This document shows, piece by piece, positions 34,474 to 46,221 of a stretch of DNA of 64,000 nucleotides. The notes under the pieces were generated by a model that worked only from the letters and a program-made list of their open reading frames with translations, was not told the origin of the DNA and ran no database searches. Location of the stretch: positions 62,001 to 126,000 of the forward strand of contig JAPTJF010000025.1 of NCBI GenBank assembly GCA_029339195.1. The letters are read 5' to 3'. Each line of letters starts with the position of its first letter. Positions within the stretch are counted from its first letter, which is position 1. A program made the translations under genes and the position numbers. This DNA comes from Micractinium sp. NFX-FRZ. Taxonomy: Eukaryota; Chlorophyta; Trebouxiophyceae; Chlorellales; Chlorellaceae.

Positions 34474-37400
34474 ATGAGCGCTGGCACACATGGGGCAGAG
34501 GGCTCCCTCTCCCTCTCCTCCAGCAGCCACGACAGCCTGGCGGAGCTCGCCGGGGCAGCGGCAGCGGTGGTGGGTGCTGCCCCCGACTCTGAGCTGCCCG
34601 AGCTCGAGCAGCGCAAAGTGGTGGTGCTAGGGTGAGTGTCCTTATCATCCTCTGGCACATCCTGGCAATGTGCCTGCTGCGGGCGCAGCCGCATGCTCGG
34701 TGGTGGTTGTGGCCTACACACCATGCGCTGCAACGCTGGCCCAATCGGCAGGTGCTCCCGGTTATTGATGCCCACGCAGCGCTGCCCTGCTAGTGCTGCC
34801 AAGGCCACCAAGGCTCCCGTTTCTCCATTGTTGCCGCTCGCAACTGCCGCCAGCATCAGCTGGCCGTTCTCAGCGCCGCCGGCCCGCCCTGGCTGATTGC
34901 CACCACAAGCCCACGCTGCCTCCCGCCTGTCCCGCCGCAGTGTGCCGTGGCAGACAGATGACCTGACGCTGCAGCAGCACTTTCGGGCGTATGGCCCTGT
35001 AGACGAGGCGCAGATCATGCGGGAGAAGTACAGCGGCAAGTCGCGCGGCTTTGGGTTTGTGACGTTCCGCCACACAGGTGCGCGGGCACAATGCGATCGG
35101 CCTGTTGGTGTGCTGTTAGGCCCTCGCCGACACATGCAGGCATGCATGTGGTTGGGCAGATGGGCGAAAGCAGCTTGATTGGCCCAGCGTGGCTCTGTGT
35201 ACTGATGCCCCGGCGCCAGCCTCGCAGCTGTGGCGCCGATGTGGCAGAGCACCACTGGTCGTGCTGCCCTCTTGCTCCCACTAGGAGATTGAACTCGAGA
35301 ATACATGCATGTTGCTGTCCCATCCCATCTGAAAAGTGCATCGCTAAGATGCCGCCCCCTCCCGCCAGCCACTTGGGAGGCCCCGCCCACCTTCCACTGA
35401 CCTCTGTCGAGCGTCGCCTCCCTCCCTGCCCGCCCCTCAGGCGATGCCCTGAAAGCGGTGAACGCTGAGCACGTCATCGACGGCCGCAAGTGCGAGGCCA
35501 AGTTTGCGTTGCCCGAGGGCAAGGTTGGGAGTGCACGCACGACGCGCATCTTTGTGGCGCGCATCCCCGCCGCCGTCAGCGATGCCCAGTTCAGGCAGTA
35601 CTTTGAGCAGGTGGGTGCTGGGCTGAGAGCTGCACAGGCGGTCATAGGCAGGCTTAGGAGGGATTGCGGGGCGGCGTGTTGTGGGGCTTCTTCCTTGGGT
35701 TAAGGACCTGCGGCTGGCGGCAGCCACCGGCTCCTGCAGCAGCCTCTGGGTGCTGCCATTGCTGCCAGGTGGGTGCTGCCAGGTGGGTGCTGCCACCTTC
35801 AGCAGCACCGTCAGCCGCCCGCTCCATCCTCCCTGGCCGCCCCGCCTCACCTGCCGCCCCTCTCCCCTGAACCTTGTGCCCTTTCTCTTCTCCCTTCGCA
35901 GTATGGTGTGTGCCAGGACTGCTACATGCCCAAAGACCCCTCCAAGCAGGGCCACAGGGGCATCGGGTTTGTGACCTATAGCAGCCCAGAGTCGGGTGAG
36001 CGGTGGCAGGCTTCTTAAGATGGGGTTGGGTGGGCGGGACGGGGATGCGGCGGCAGGGATGCAGCAAGCCAGCAGTGTGGCAGAGGTGTTGCCTTTGATG
36101 CGTGAGGCCCTGGCTAACTGCAGGGAGCATGCGGTCGGTGCCCAACACCGCCTGCCAGGGGTGTGCTCTGTGCGGTGTGCGCCCCGCCCTCCTGCCCGCG
36201 CGCATGAGTGATCCTTGGGCCCGCTGACATCAGCTGTGTCGCGGGCCTGCGTCGTGCAGTGGAGCTTGTGATGAGCCAGACGCACGTGCTCAACGGCAAC
36301 GAGATTGCGATTGACCGGGCCACGCCCAAGGAGAAGGGGGTCCTGCTGCCGGGTCGGCTGAGCATGAGCCAGCCCAACCTCGCGATGGCGAGCGGCGGCA
36401 GCGGGCACGCGGGCGGCCACTTTGCCGGGCTCATGCGGGGCGCGGCGTCACCCTCGGGGTGAGCTGCTGATCAACAGTGTGCTGGGCGGGCAGGGCAGGG
36501 CACGGACAGGGGCAGGCCGAGGTGCCAGGCAAGGAAGGGCGGTGCACAGCGGAGCGCGTGGGCGTGAGAGGCGGGGGCGTGTGTCAGCAGAGGACTGCTG
36601 GCAACCGCCCCAGGCGGCTGCTGTAGCAGTTCCTAGGATCTGTAGAGTGTCAGGCAGGCAGCCAGGCACCTTCCCCATGCTGCTGACATCGCCCCTGTCG
36701 TGGCTGTTTCGTGCTGCCTCCCCTGCTGCAGGCTCAGCAGCAGCCTGCTGATGAGCGGGCGGCAGATGAGCCACCCAGGCATGCCGCTGGGCAGCTTGGG
36801 CAGCACCGGCATGCTGGGCAGCCCGCCGGGGCAGCAGCTGCTGCAGGGCAACGGCAGCACGCATAGCGGCAATGGCAGCTATCATGGGGGCAGCTACCAC
36901 GGCGGCAGTTATCACGGCGGCCAGGCGGGCGGGAGCTACCCTGGCGGGCAGTCAGCGAGCGGCAGCTACCATGGCGGGCAGTCGGGTGGCAGCTACGCTG
37001 GCGGGCAATCGGCGAGTGGCAGCTACCACGGCGGGCAGTCCGCCAGCGGCAGCTACCACGGAGGCAGCTACCACGGGGGCAGCTATCACGGGGGTCAGCT
37101 GGGCAGCGGCGGCGATGGGAGCTTCCATGGGGGGCAGGCGGGCAGCGGCGGAGCATACGGCGGCAGCCTGGCCAGCAGCCTGGCCTCCTTTGGTTCGGCG
37201 GGAATCAACATCAATGCGAACCTGCTGGCCCAGGCGCAGGCGGCGGCGCTGCAGCAGCAGCTGAGCAACAGCGCGGGTCTGGCCAGCAGCCTGGACGCCA
37301 ACAGCCCCTCGCAGCTCATCTCACTTCTCAGCGCCAACACCGCCGCGGCGGCGGCGGCCAGCAGCGCAGGCATGGGCGCCGGGCGGTACGGCGCGCAGCC

Positions 37401-38968
37401 CGGCGGCAGTACAGCTTCCTCTCAGAGCGACCTGTCTGGCCTGCTGGGCGGCCAGCAGCCAGAGCCCTGTGTGCACGGCGGGTGGCTGCGCAGCACGCTG
37501 CCGCCCGCGCCCGGGGGCGGCCTCACCGGCAGCGGCAGCTCACTGGGGCCAGCGTCGGCACGCGCAGGTGCGCTGCTGCTTGCAGACAGCTGGCCTGCCT
37601 GTTTCTGGGCTGGGCTGCTCTGTCCTAGCTGGGCTGGGCTGGGCTGGTGGGCTGGGCTGCCATGCACCGTGCTGTGCCAGCTGCCGCCAGCATCCTGGTC
37701 CAGCCGAAAAGGGGTACTGCGCCCTCCTCGCACGCCCAGCGGTGCACCGGCTAGCTAGCGCCAGCCACGTGCCTGCGCCCTGCCCTGAACCCATCACGTG
37801 CTCGCACCCTGTGTCGCTAGCACTACTCATCATCATGTGCCACATCGCCCGCCTGTCCCTCTCCAGGGCCCCGCATCTTCATTGGCAAGCTGAACAAGGA
37901 CACGTCTGAGCAGGACGTGAAGGAGCACTTCATGCGCTTTGGCTTTGTGCTCGACGTCTACCTGCCGCGAGGTGAGCAGGCAGAGGCGGTGCGGGGTGCG
38001 CAGAGCGGGGTGCGAGGGGTCGGTGCTCCTCGCACTGTGTTGTGCCTCCGCTAGCTGGTGTTGTGCCTCATCTCTACCTGCCCGCGAGGTGAGCAGGCAG
38101 GGCGCACCTCAGGCAGCAGGGCATGAGCAGGGGTGGGGCAGTCGTGCGCCACTCGTATGCCCTGCCATGCCCCGCGCCCCCTGTGTTGTGCACCCCAACA
38201 CGCCCTGCAGCCCAACGCAGCGCCGCCCCGCTGCTCTGCATCCAGGAACACCAACCCGGAGCCCGCCTGACGTCTGCCTCCAACCCTAGATGTGTTTGCT
38301 GGCCTGACTCTCCGTCGCCCTCTGCCTGCCGCAGACAAGAACAACAAGCGGGAGCACCGCGGCTTTGGGTTTGTGACGTTTGAGACGGAGGCCGCGATCC
38401 AGCGGGTCGTGGCGCACGGCCCGCACCACATCCGAGGCTCCATTGTGGCCATCGACTCGGCGGTGCCCCGCCAGGTGGGTGGGCTGCTGGCTTTGTGGCT
38501 GTGCTGCAGGCTGCTGCAAGTGGGGACTTGGGTGGCTGGGTGAGGCCGCCATGCCCGCGCCCAGTGCCGCCCCCTCCTGTGCCCGCTCCGCCCTCGGCAG
38601 CCAGCCAGCCCCCAACAACGATTGCCGTGCTCTGTGGTCTAATGGGCGCCCCTGCCCCTGCCCAAGCCCCCCGGGAGCCCAAGCCTGTCCACCTCCCTGC
38701 CCGTGACACATGAACACTTGGCTTTGTTACTTGTAGTTGACACCGATTCTGATCCGTGCCCTGCCCTGTGTTGCAGGAGGAGGTTGTGCTTGCGTTCGAG
38801 GGACACACAGGTCTGGCTGCCAGCGCCGCGCTGGCAGGTGCCAACCGGGAGACGGCGGAGGCCATTCATGCCATGGAGGTGTTGAGCTTGGAGGGCAGCG
38901 GGCGGGGGCGGGCGCTGCTGCGGCCGCACCTGTCTGCCGCTGCGGTGGGCTTGGGGCAGCCCTACTGA
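34474..38968 (+). CDS. Three-RRM RNA-binding protein with low-complexity core
   Basis: Exons 34474-34631, 34941-35077, 35441-35610, 35902-35995, 36260-36458, 36732-37567, 37867-37971, 38335-38474 and 38777-38968 join in phase (676 aa). RRM1 has RNP2 VVVLGVPW and RNP1 RGFGFVTF. RRM2 has IFVARIP and RGIGFVTY. RRM3 has IFIGKLN and RGFGFVTF. The first pair resembles TDP-43/hnRNP-type RRMs. Between RRM2 and RRM3 lie about 280 residues rich in Gly, Ser, Tyr, His and Gln, with repeated GSYHGG and GGQSASGSYHGG units near residues 300-380. Inferred role: pre-mRNA or mRNA binding, possibly in condensates. The start is uncertain: 34474 is the only in-frame ATG in exon 1, but the frame is open back to 34201. 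Introns 3 and 7 contain copies of their own donors. Confidence 0.88.
35764..35795 (+). repeat. Donor-like tandem repeat in RRM gene intron 3
   Basis: Two copies of CAGGTGGGTGCTGC occur in tandem. They match the intron's own donor at 35608-35623 (CAG|GTGGGTGCTGGG). Confidence 0.75.
36880..37110 (+). repeat. Tandem codon repeats for GSYHGG units
   Basis: About ten imperfect units of GGCAGCTACCACGGCGG, separated by GGGCAGTC(A/G)G spacers, encode the low-complexity block of the RRM protein. Synonymous differences show the repeat is kept at protein level or expanded some time ago. Confidence 0.85.
38072..38100 (+). repeat. Copy of exon 7 end and donor in RRM gene intron 7
   Basis: TCTACCTGCCCGCGAGGTGA, continuing GCAGGCAG, copies 37957-37983, the exon 7 end and its donor, with one inserted C. 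Confidence 0.9.
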
Positions 38969-40813
38969 GAGGGGAGCATGAGCTGGCTGGCTCCCCAAAG
39001 GCCTGGCGCCTGCCCGGCCAGCCAGCCGCTCCCGTTCACAAGAGGTCCTCGCCAGGTGGCGGTGCAGAGCGCCGCGCCTGAGGCGCGCCAGCCGCCTGGC
39101 GGTATCAGTTGACTGTGCCAAAGTTTTCCGTCTGACCGGTGGGCATTACACCCTGCCTGTGTACAAGGGCCGACCCCTGCCTTTGCATGAAACCAATGAG
39201 GCGCGCCCTGCCGCACCGCAACAACGACGCTGAACCCTACTCAGTCTCACCACGGACCCCCGCACCCCCTTCCAGGAGTGCCGCATGTCACTGCCCACCC
39301 CGTTTTGTCAGTCTCTGCTGCGTGCGCTACGTACGCTGACACTCTCCAAGACTCCCCCCGTGCCGTCCCCCCCACTGTGGTTGTGTGTGCCGACATCTTC
39401 TGTCTGTTCTTGCACTTGCCTTGCCCCAATTTGTTTTTCACCTCCCTGCCCCCCCTCTTTCCGCCGGTGTATTCCCCCTTCCGTCCCCTCCCTACCCCCC
39501 ACCCAGCCCATCTTCTGCCGCACGTTTTCGGCTCTGTGGAGCAGAGTAGTTCTTATGGCGAGGCCCAGGCCCCCCCAGTTTCAGGCAATGCACGAGCTAC
39601 CCCGTCCCACGGCACCATTCATCCCATTCCTTCCCCCACTCCTCTCTCCCCCTTTGATAGAGCACCGTCCCCCTGTGCGCAGCACCCCAATTGAACATCC
39701 ACACACCACGTCGCTCCCTCTGCACCCCTACACACGCGCGCGCTCACATGCACAAGCAGTAGTCAACCAACACCTAGACCGTCCCGCCTTGAGCATGCAA
39801 GCGTCGGCTGCCTGGGAGCGGCGCCCCCGCCTGCCACGGGGCACGCTCCCAGCGCTCCGCCGATATTTCTTTCTTCCCGCACACTTGGTGAGAGACCCAT
39901 CCTTTCCCTACCCCCCCTGGTGCGGAGCGCTCTCCCTGACATGCGCGCTGGTTGACGGAGGGCGAGGCGCGGGCCGTGCCAGCAACCCACCCACCCGCCC
40001 TGCTGCCCCCCGCCGCCAGCACCCATTTTGCCTGCTCGCCTCCCCCACCCCTCGAGGCCCTCCAGCTATTTTGTTCGTGAGCTTGTGACTCCCAGTCTTG
40101 CCTTTTTTCTCTGCCGATTAGAAAGGAAGAACCCTTCACACGCACGCCCTTTGCCCCGGGGGGTCCGCAGCACCCCGCCTCTTTAGCGCCCTTTTCCCCA
40201 CCCTATATAAACTTGCGTTTCTGACCTCACACCCCCTTCTTCGAGCCGGCTCCGCGCACCCGGCAATGTACCACTAGCCCCCTCCCCATGTGTGCCCCAC
40301 GTGTACTCCCACACGCACGCCAGCCACGCTCGCCCCTCCACGCACTCCTCTCCCTTTGCTTAGCGCACCGCCTCCGCACTGCCCCCCCCCCGTCCCTCCT
40401 CTGCCCCTCCCTGTTGTTGTTCTCTCTCGATGCCGCTGTGCACCGTCTAGTTTTCACAGCACACAGTCTCGGATGTGAATGGAAGTAGCACCCAACAACA
40501 GAGAGCGAGAGAGAAGCAGGATGGGTGGGCGGCGGAGGCATGAGTGGCAGCTGGCGGCCCCGCCCGGGCAGCTGCAGGCAGGCAGGGCACCTGGCCGCCC
40601 GCAGGACCACGCAGCGTACGCCGCAGCGGGGCTGGTGCCCGGTTACCCCCGAACCCGCTTGGCTGCTGGAACGCTCGGAATTGGTGCAACTCGAGGATTC
40701 GTGCTGAGCTCATGCTGGGCTCAGTACTGCAGGCGAGGGTGAGAGGTCGAAACGTGGACCGTGCGGCTTGTCTAGGCGCTTGCGAAAAACCGATAGCCAG
40801 CCGCAAGCGTACC
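38969..40813. other. Intergenic region: RRM 3' UTR and kinase 1 promoter
   Basis: The sequence from about 39240 to 40440 is unusually pyrimidine-rich (C/T runs) on +, which keeps a 267-codon frame open without coding character. A TATA box lies at 40204. The last 600 bases are probably the 5' UTR of kinase 1. Confidence 0.55.
40204..40211 (+). promoter_or_regulatory. TATA box of kinase 1 gene
   Basis: TATATAAA lies in a C-rich context about 600 bases before the chosen ATG. It is the clearest TATA box in the window and faces the downstream gene. Confidence 0.6.
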
Positions 40814-43800
40814 ATGGCAACGGAGGCTGAACCCACGGCCCAGGAGGCCACCGCGACAGAAGCGGAGGCTGGGCGTGCGGAGGCGCTGGATGCAATTAAT
40901 GGCAGTGCCAGGCATGACACGGCCGACGGATCACGTGCTGGGTGCAGCCAGTCCACCGCGGCGGGGCCAGGCGGCGCTACGGAACCGGACCTGCGGCCCC
41001 TGGCGCTCACGCCAGCGACGAGCGGCAGCACGACTGGCAGCGCCCGCACGGTCAGGCGCAGCCTGAGTGGGCAACGCAGCAGCGGCTGGAGCAGCGCCCG
41101 CAACGTGCTCACAGCTGTCAAGACAACCAACAAGTTCACCACCCTGCGCGACCTCATTGGCACGGATGCCTACATCGAACCTGCCCGGGTGGGTAGGCGG
41201 CGCTGTGGGAAGCGGCTCTTGAGCAGGGGTGGCAGCAGCATGCCCTGCAGCCTGGCGTGTGGCTGGCGTAGGCTGGCAGTGTCCAAAATCACCAGGGCCC
41301 GTGCACAAGCGCACCCAGCGCAGGCACCTGCCTCTGCACCAGCCGCAGCAGCAGCCTGCCCGCCCATGCGCCTGCATACCTCTTTGACAGCGATCACCCA
41401 CACCCTCCTGCACACACACCCTCCCTGCCCCCTGCCCCCTGTGCAGCTGCGTGTCGGGAAAGCGCTCGGGGAGGGCGCCTTTGCAAAGGTTGCAAAGGCG
41501 GAGCTTTGGCCAGAGGGCGAGACCCCCCGCAGCGCTCGCGCGCCCAACGATGGGGGCAGCGGCGGCGGTGGCGGCGCCGGCGCCAGCAGCGGCGGCACAG
41601 CTGGCAAGGGGCCCCAGGTGGTGGCGGTGAAGACGCTGCGGCAGGAGCTTCTGGCGGACCCGCACCAGGCAAGTGGCTGAGCGCCTGGCTTTACCAGGAG
41701 GCAGGTGACAGTATGGTGGACAGTAAGGTGGACTCCCAAGTGGAGTGCTGTTAGATGACCGCAGCCCAGCCCACTCGGAGTCTTTCCCCTTCACTCCTGC
41801 CTTTCGTGGAGGGCTCTTGTATGGCCGCACCCCAACCTGGTTGTTAGATCCATGCCTTTCCAAACAGGTCGAGCTGTTTGTGAAGGAGGTGTCGCTGCTG
41901 CGCAAGCTGAAGCACAGGTGGGTACATCACAGCACACCACAGCATTGCTGGCGTCTGTCATGTTTTGTGTGGGCAGGGCACACCTTGCCGGCCACTACAG
42001 CTCCCCCCAACAAAACCGCTCCCCTGCCCTCCGCTGCGCTCCCCTGCCGCCCCTGCAGGCACATTGTGCAGTTTGTGGGGTGCAGCTGGACGCAGCGGCC
42101 GGGGCAGGACGACTCGGCGCGCTCCGGCGCGGGGCCGGGGGAGATGTTCTACGTGCAGGAGTACTGTGAGTACTTTACGGATATGAGTCTGAGTGTATTA
42201 TGAGTGTATTATAAAGGACTCAGTGGTGGTAGCAACACGCACACACCGTGCATCGGCGTCAAGGAAAAAGGGTTGTGCAGGGTGCCAACGGGCAGCCAGA
42301 AGGCTTTCCTCCCCCCCAGCACCAGCCCCTGCCGCTAGTGCCTCCTCTTCTTCCACAATTATGCGGTGGCCTCTTCCTGCCCGGTTATTTGCCCTGGCCT
42401 GCCTGCCTGCCTGGGAAGCAACCTTGGGGAGCAAGCGTTACGCCGCCGCAGCCGCGCCGCCTCCCTTTCCTGCCTGCCACCTCACTGCCTGCTCAATTTC
42501 TTCTACGCACACCTGATGCTTGCCTGCCGGCCTGCCTGGTGGCGCGGTACCTGACGCCTGCCTGCCTGCCTTTGCTGTTCCTGAAGCCTGCCTGGCTGCC
42601 TGCCTGTGCAGCAGGTGATGCCTGCCTGCCTTCCAGCGTTCGCCGTTCCTGATGCCTGCCTGCCAATGGGCTGACTCCTGCAGGCGCGGGGGGCAGCCTG
42701 GGAGACCTGCTGAGGAGGCAGATGACCCAGCCCTTCAAGCAGCTGTACACGTGAGGAGGCTGTGTCTTGGGGCGGGGCAAACGCAAGCTCAATCACTGGG
42801 TGGGGTGAACCAATTCTGATGGCCCGTTAGTGGCCCACCTGCTTTGAACAGCTTCAAACAGCTGCCAGGTGGGGTGCAAGCTTGGACCACTGGGGCAGCT
42901 GCCGTGCTGGCGCCGTGCTGCTTCCCGCAGCTAGGTAGCTGCCTAGGAGCTACGACAGCCAGTGCCAATGCCACTGCACAACCTGGAGGTGCTCAACCGA
43001 GAGCCAATGCTGTCCCCTGCTCATGTCTCTGCCTGCAGCGACGCCGATGCGCTGCGCTGGTGCCTGCACATTGCCCAGGCCCTGCAGTACCTCCATGAGT
43101 CCCGGCCAGGTGGGCGGTACCGCAGCCCTGGTGGTACCGCATGACCCCTTTGTGGCCGCCGTGGCATGCGTTCTTGGTTGCACGTTGCACACGCCCTGCT
43201 GAGGAACGTGTTCTGGTGGATGGCGGTGGCGTGGCGCACGCTTCTGCCTGTAAACCATCACACCATGCACCTTGCTGAGGCACGGCCTGTTGGAGGGCGC
43301 TGACGTGGCACACGCCAACGCACCATCACGCACCTCTTGTGAGCCTCCCCGCCGTGCAGTGGTGATCCACCGGGATCTGAAGCTGGAGAACGTGATGCTG
43401 AGCGGCGACGACGTGGGGCATGCTGACGCCAAGCTTGGCGACTTTGGGCTGGCGCGCCTGACGCTGCCTGGCGAGAAGGAGAAGCTGGAGCGCCTGTGAG
43501 TGATGCTTGCTGTTGTTGGGGAAGCAGGATTGTGTGTGGAGGTGCTCAGGAGTGGTGGGTGCCGCCGACGGCAGAGCTTGTGGGCAGCGGCAGGGATTGC
43601 CCGGGGTTGTTGCTGGCATCGGGGGTGCTAAGAGAGGACGTTGGGCTTGCCGGGCTCACTCTGCCAGAGGAGATGGGAAAGGTGGAGCACCTGTGAGCAC
43701 GCCTGTTAGCTGGGGCAAGGCTGCCGGACAGCTGGCTGCTCAGGGGCTGGCAATGCATATGCTCTGCTGCTCAGAGCACGGCTGTTCAGAGCACGGCTCA

Positions 43801-46221
43801 TGCAGTGGCTGGGCCGCCGGGGTGGCGGCAGGCAGCTGGTGGCACCTCAGCCTGCCCGCGCTCAGCCTGCCGGCCTGTCTCAGCTTGCCGGCACCCCTGC
43901 CACCCTGTCCCTGTCCCTGCCCCTCTCCCGGCCTCCCTGCAGCACCAAGCTGCTGTCGCAGCCCAGGAAGCAGTGGGACGCAGCCACCCGGGTGAGCTCC
44001 AAGTCGCTGGACGCCTTCCTCGACCGCATGGTGACAGGGACGACAGGTGAGCTGGCATGGCATGCTGACGTGGACAGGCGGCGCAAGCCAGCTGGCATGC
44101 TGACCTGGGCTGCAAGTGTTGGCAGGGTTTGCGAGCGGCTAGGGAGTTTTAAGCCGTGCAGAATTGTAGGGCAGACGGCGATGTGTGCCCCTGGTAGCCC
44201 CGTCACCAGCTCTGCCCAAGTTCGATCTACTCGACTTGGCTGCTGTTGCATTGCGGGTTTGGAGGCAGCGCAGCTCATGCGCATGGTGCAGCAGGACTTG
44301 GCAACCACCGCCTCATCCTTGGCAAGTCTGTTGTGTTAGGTTTGGTACGCTTGCTGGGCCTGTAAGTCTGGACTCCTGATATGTTTTCATACAACGGGGC
44401 ATCCTTCCCACAACCCCTCCCCGCCTGCCGCAGTGCGCTCCTCTTCACCCGAGGGCGACGTGTCGATGCCCTCCTCTCTGATGGCCAGCAACATGTCCTT
44501 TGCTGTCGCCTCCTCCCAGCAGCTGACCGGCAGGACTGGCAGCTTTGGGTACATGGTGAGGAGGGAGAGGAGGCGGGGGAGGGGAAGGGGGAGGGAAAGG
44601 AGGGAGCGGTCTCCCACCCACTTCCGTGGGTGTTGGGGGCGTGGTGGGGAGGAGAGGTGGGGGAAGGGGGGATGCAGTTGGGGGAGGGGCAGGGGTGGGA
44701 CAGGAGGGAGCAGCCTTGGGTGCATGGTGGGGAGGGCCAGGGTGGGGAGGGCCAGGGGTGGCAAACAGCGGTTGAGTATTGGAGCAGGGGAGGGAGGTCG
44801 CCGCTTCCGGCCAGCTGCGCGCGGGAACTAATGGCGGCAGGTTGCAGGTTGGAACCTGGGCATGCGGGTTTGTGAGTGCAGCTGGTGGCGTACAAAGCAC
44901 TTGGGAAGCTGCCAGGACAGATTTTTTGCTGCTTCAACCAGCCAATTGGCAGCCTGCACAGCAACTGGCGCCCTTGCCCACCCAGCACTGCGCTGTGCCG
45001 TGCTGTGCCGGGCCGTGCTGCAGGCGCCAGAGGTGTCCCGCAACCAGCAGTACAACGCCCAGGCCGACATCTTCTCCCTGGGCATGTGCATGTGAGCTGG
45101 CGGGGCGGGAGGCGGGGCCGGCTTGTGGAGGCACTTGCACTCTCTCACTGGACAGCTGCCAGGCACCCAACCGTTCCCCCAGCACAGTACCTTGCTACCC
45201 CGGCGCGCTTTCGAATCAGCTGCCGTACCCGGCCTGCGCCTGTGCCCCAGGCCACCCACCGCCCCGCCCCAACCCGCGACTGGTTTGGCGGCAATGCTGT
45301 GCCACCACACCCGACCCGACCCGGCCCTGTACTGCCCCCCTCCCCCCCTGCAGGTACTGCCTCTTCTGCCGCAGCATCCCCACCCTGCAGATCATGCTCA
45401 ACGGGGATGAGAGCCACCTGGAGCTGTATGCAGCAAAGGTGGGGGCCTGCCTGCCTGCCTGGTGCGGGGTGCTGTGGGCAATGCAGGCGCTGGGCCACAT
45501 AAGAGAGGGGACACTTCAACGGCAGCATGGGTTGGGTTGCACAGTTTGAAGGGTGCGCAGGGCCTGGGTCTTGGCGTACTGAAGGGTTACCGGCGTGGGT
45601 GTGGGAGGCTGGCCTTAGCATCAGTCATGGTGGGCGCCGGATGCCTGGCACTGGGTGGGGTGCTCCCAATCGTGGTGGGCGTTACCACCTGCCAGCATTG
45701 CCAGCTGCGGTGCCACCTGCACCCCTGCGCCCCCCGCCCGCCCAGGTGGCCGACGGCTACCGCCCGCCCCTGCTGGAGGGCCTGCCCGACTCCGTGGTCA
45801 AGGCGATTGAGTCGCTGTGGAAGGGGGACCCCGACCTGCGCCCCAACGCACGCGGGACGGTGGAGATGCTGCAGCACATTCGGGACTCGGGTGGGTTGAA
45901 AGAGCTGGGTGGTTTGCAAGGGGTGGGAGGCGTATACCAGGGTGATGGTGGTCAGGCTGGGGAGGGGGCCTTACCCAGTCGGGTTGTGCTCAAGACGTGC
46001 TGAGCGTGCTGTGCTCAGGCGAGGCATGCTGAGGGCGTGAGGACACTTTGGGCTTGGGCCCTACCTTGGTCTTGCCGTGGGAACCCCGGGAGAAAGCTCC
46101 CGCCCGCCCGTCTACTCAAGGCTGCTGCCCTGCCCGCCCTGCTGCTGCAGGGGACGTGGGCGTCTCGGGCGCCGACCTGCACGTGCCGGAGCACGGCTGC
46201 AACTGCTGCGCTTTGATGTGA
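40814..46221 (+). CDS. TKL-type protein kinase 1 with C-terminal CaaX box
   Basis: Exons 40814-41188, 41447-41668, 41868-41917, 42059-42165, 42684-42750, 43039-43109, 43360-43495, 43943-44046, 44434-44555, 45024-45091, 45354-45438, 45746-45890 and 46151-46221 join in phase (540 aa). ATG 40814 has the context ACCATGG. Kinase landmarks: GEGAFAKV (about 133), VAVK Lys (about 187), IHRDLKLEN (about 300), DFG (about 325), APE (about 419). A Gly/Ser insert sits between strands beta2 and beta3. The DFG-APE segment is about 95 residues, much longer than usual, ending TGRTGSFGYMAPE. The protein ends CNCCALM, a CaaX prenylation motif with cysteines before it that could be acylated, so membrane anchoring is inferred. 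Intron 2 has a GC donor. Paralogue of the gene at 53122. Confidence 0.92.
43637..43697 (+). pseudogene. Decayed copy of kinase 1 exon 7 end in intron 7
   Basis: The block resembles 43440-43498, the exon 7 end and donor. The exon reads DFGLARLTLPGEKEKLERL; the copy reads DVGLAGLTLPEEMGKVEHL and ends at the same CT|GTGAG donor. It is open in the same phase but has lost the DFG Phe. It may be a relic or a cassette exon, though no acceptor stands out immediately before it. Confidence 0.75.

Noticed and set aside
34377..35645. 422-codon minus-strand frame
   Set aside because: It lies across RRM1 and RRM2 exons and their introns and has no motif; GC-rich codon bias leaves the antisense open.
39285..40088. 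267-codon plus-strand frame
   Set aside because: Pyrimidine-rich intergenic sequence; Pro/Ser/Leu composition only, and it precedes the TATA box of kinase 1.
40544..40813. Upstream extension of kinase 1
   Set aside because: The frame is open, but the ATG at 40814 has a far better context and the upstream residues are low complexity.
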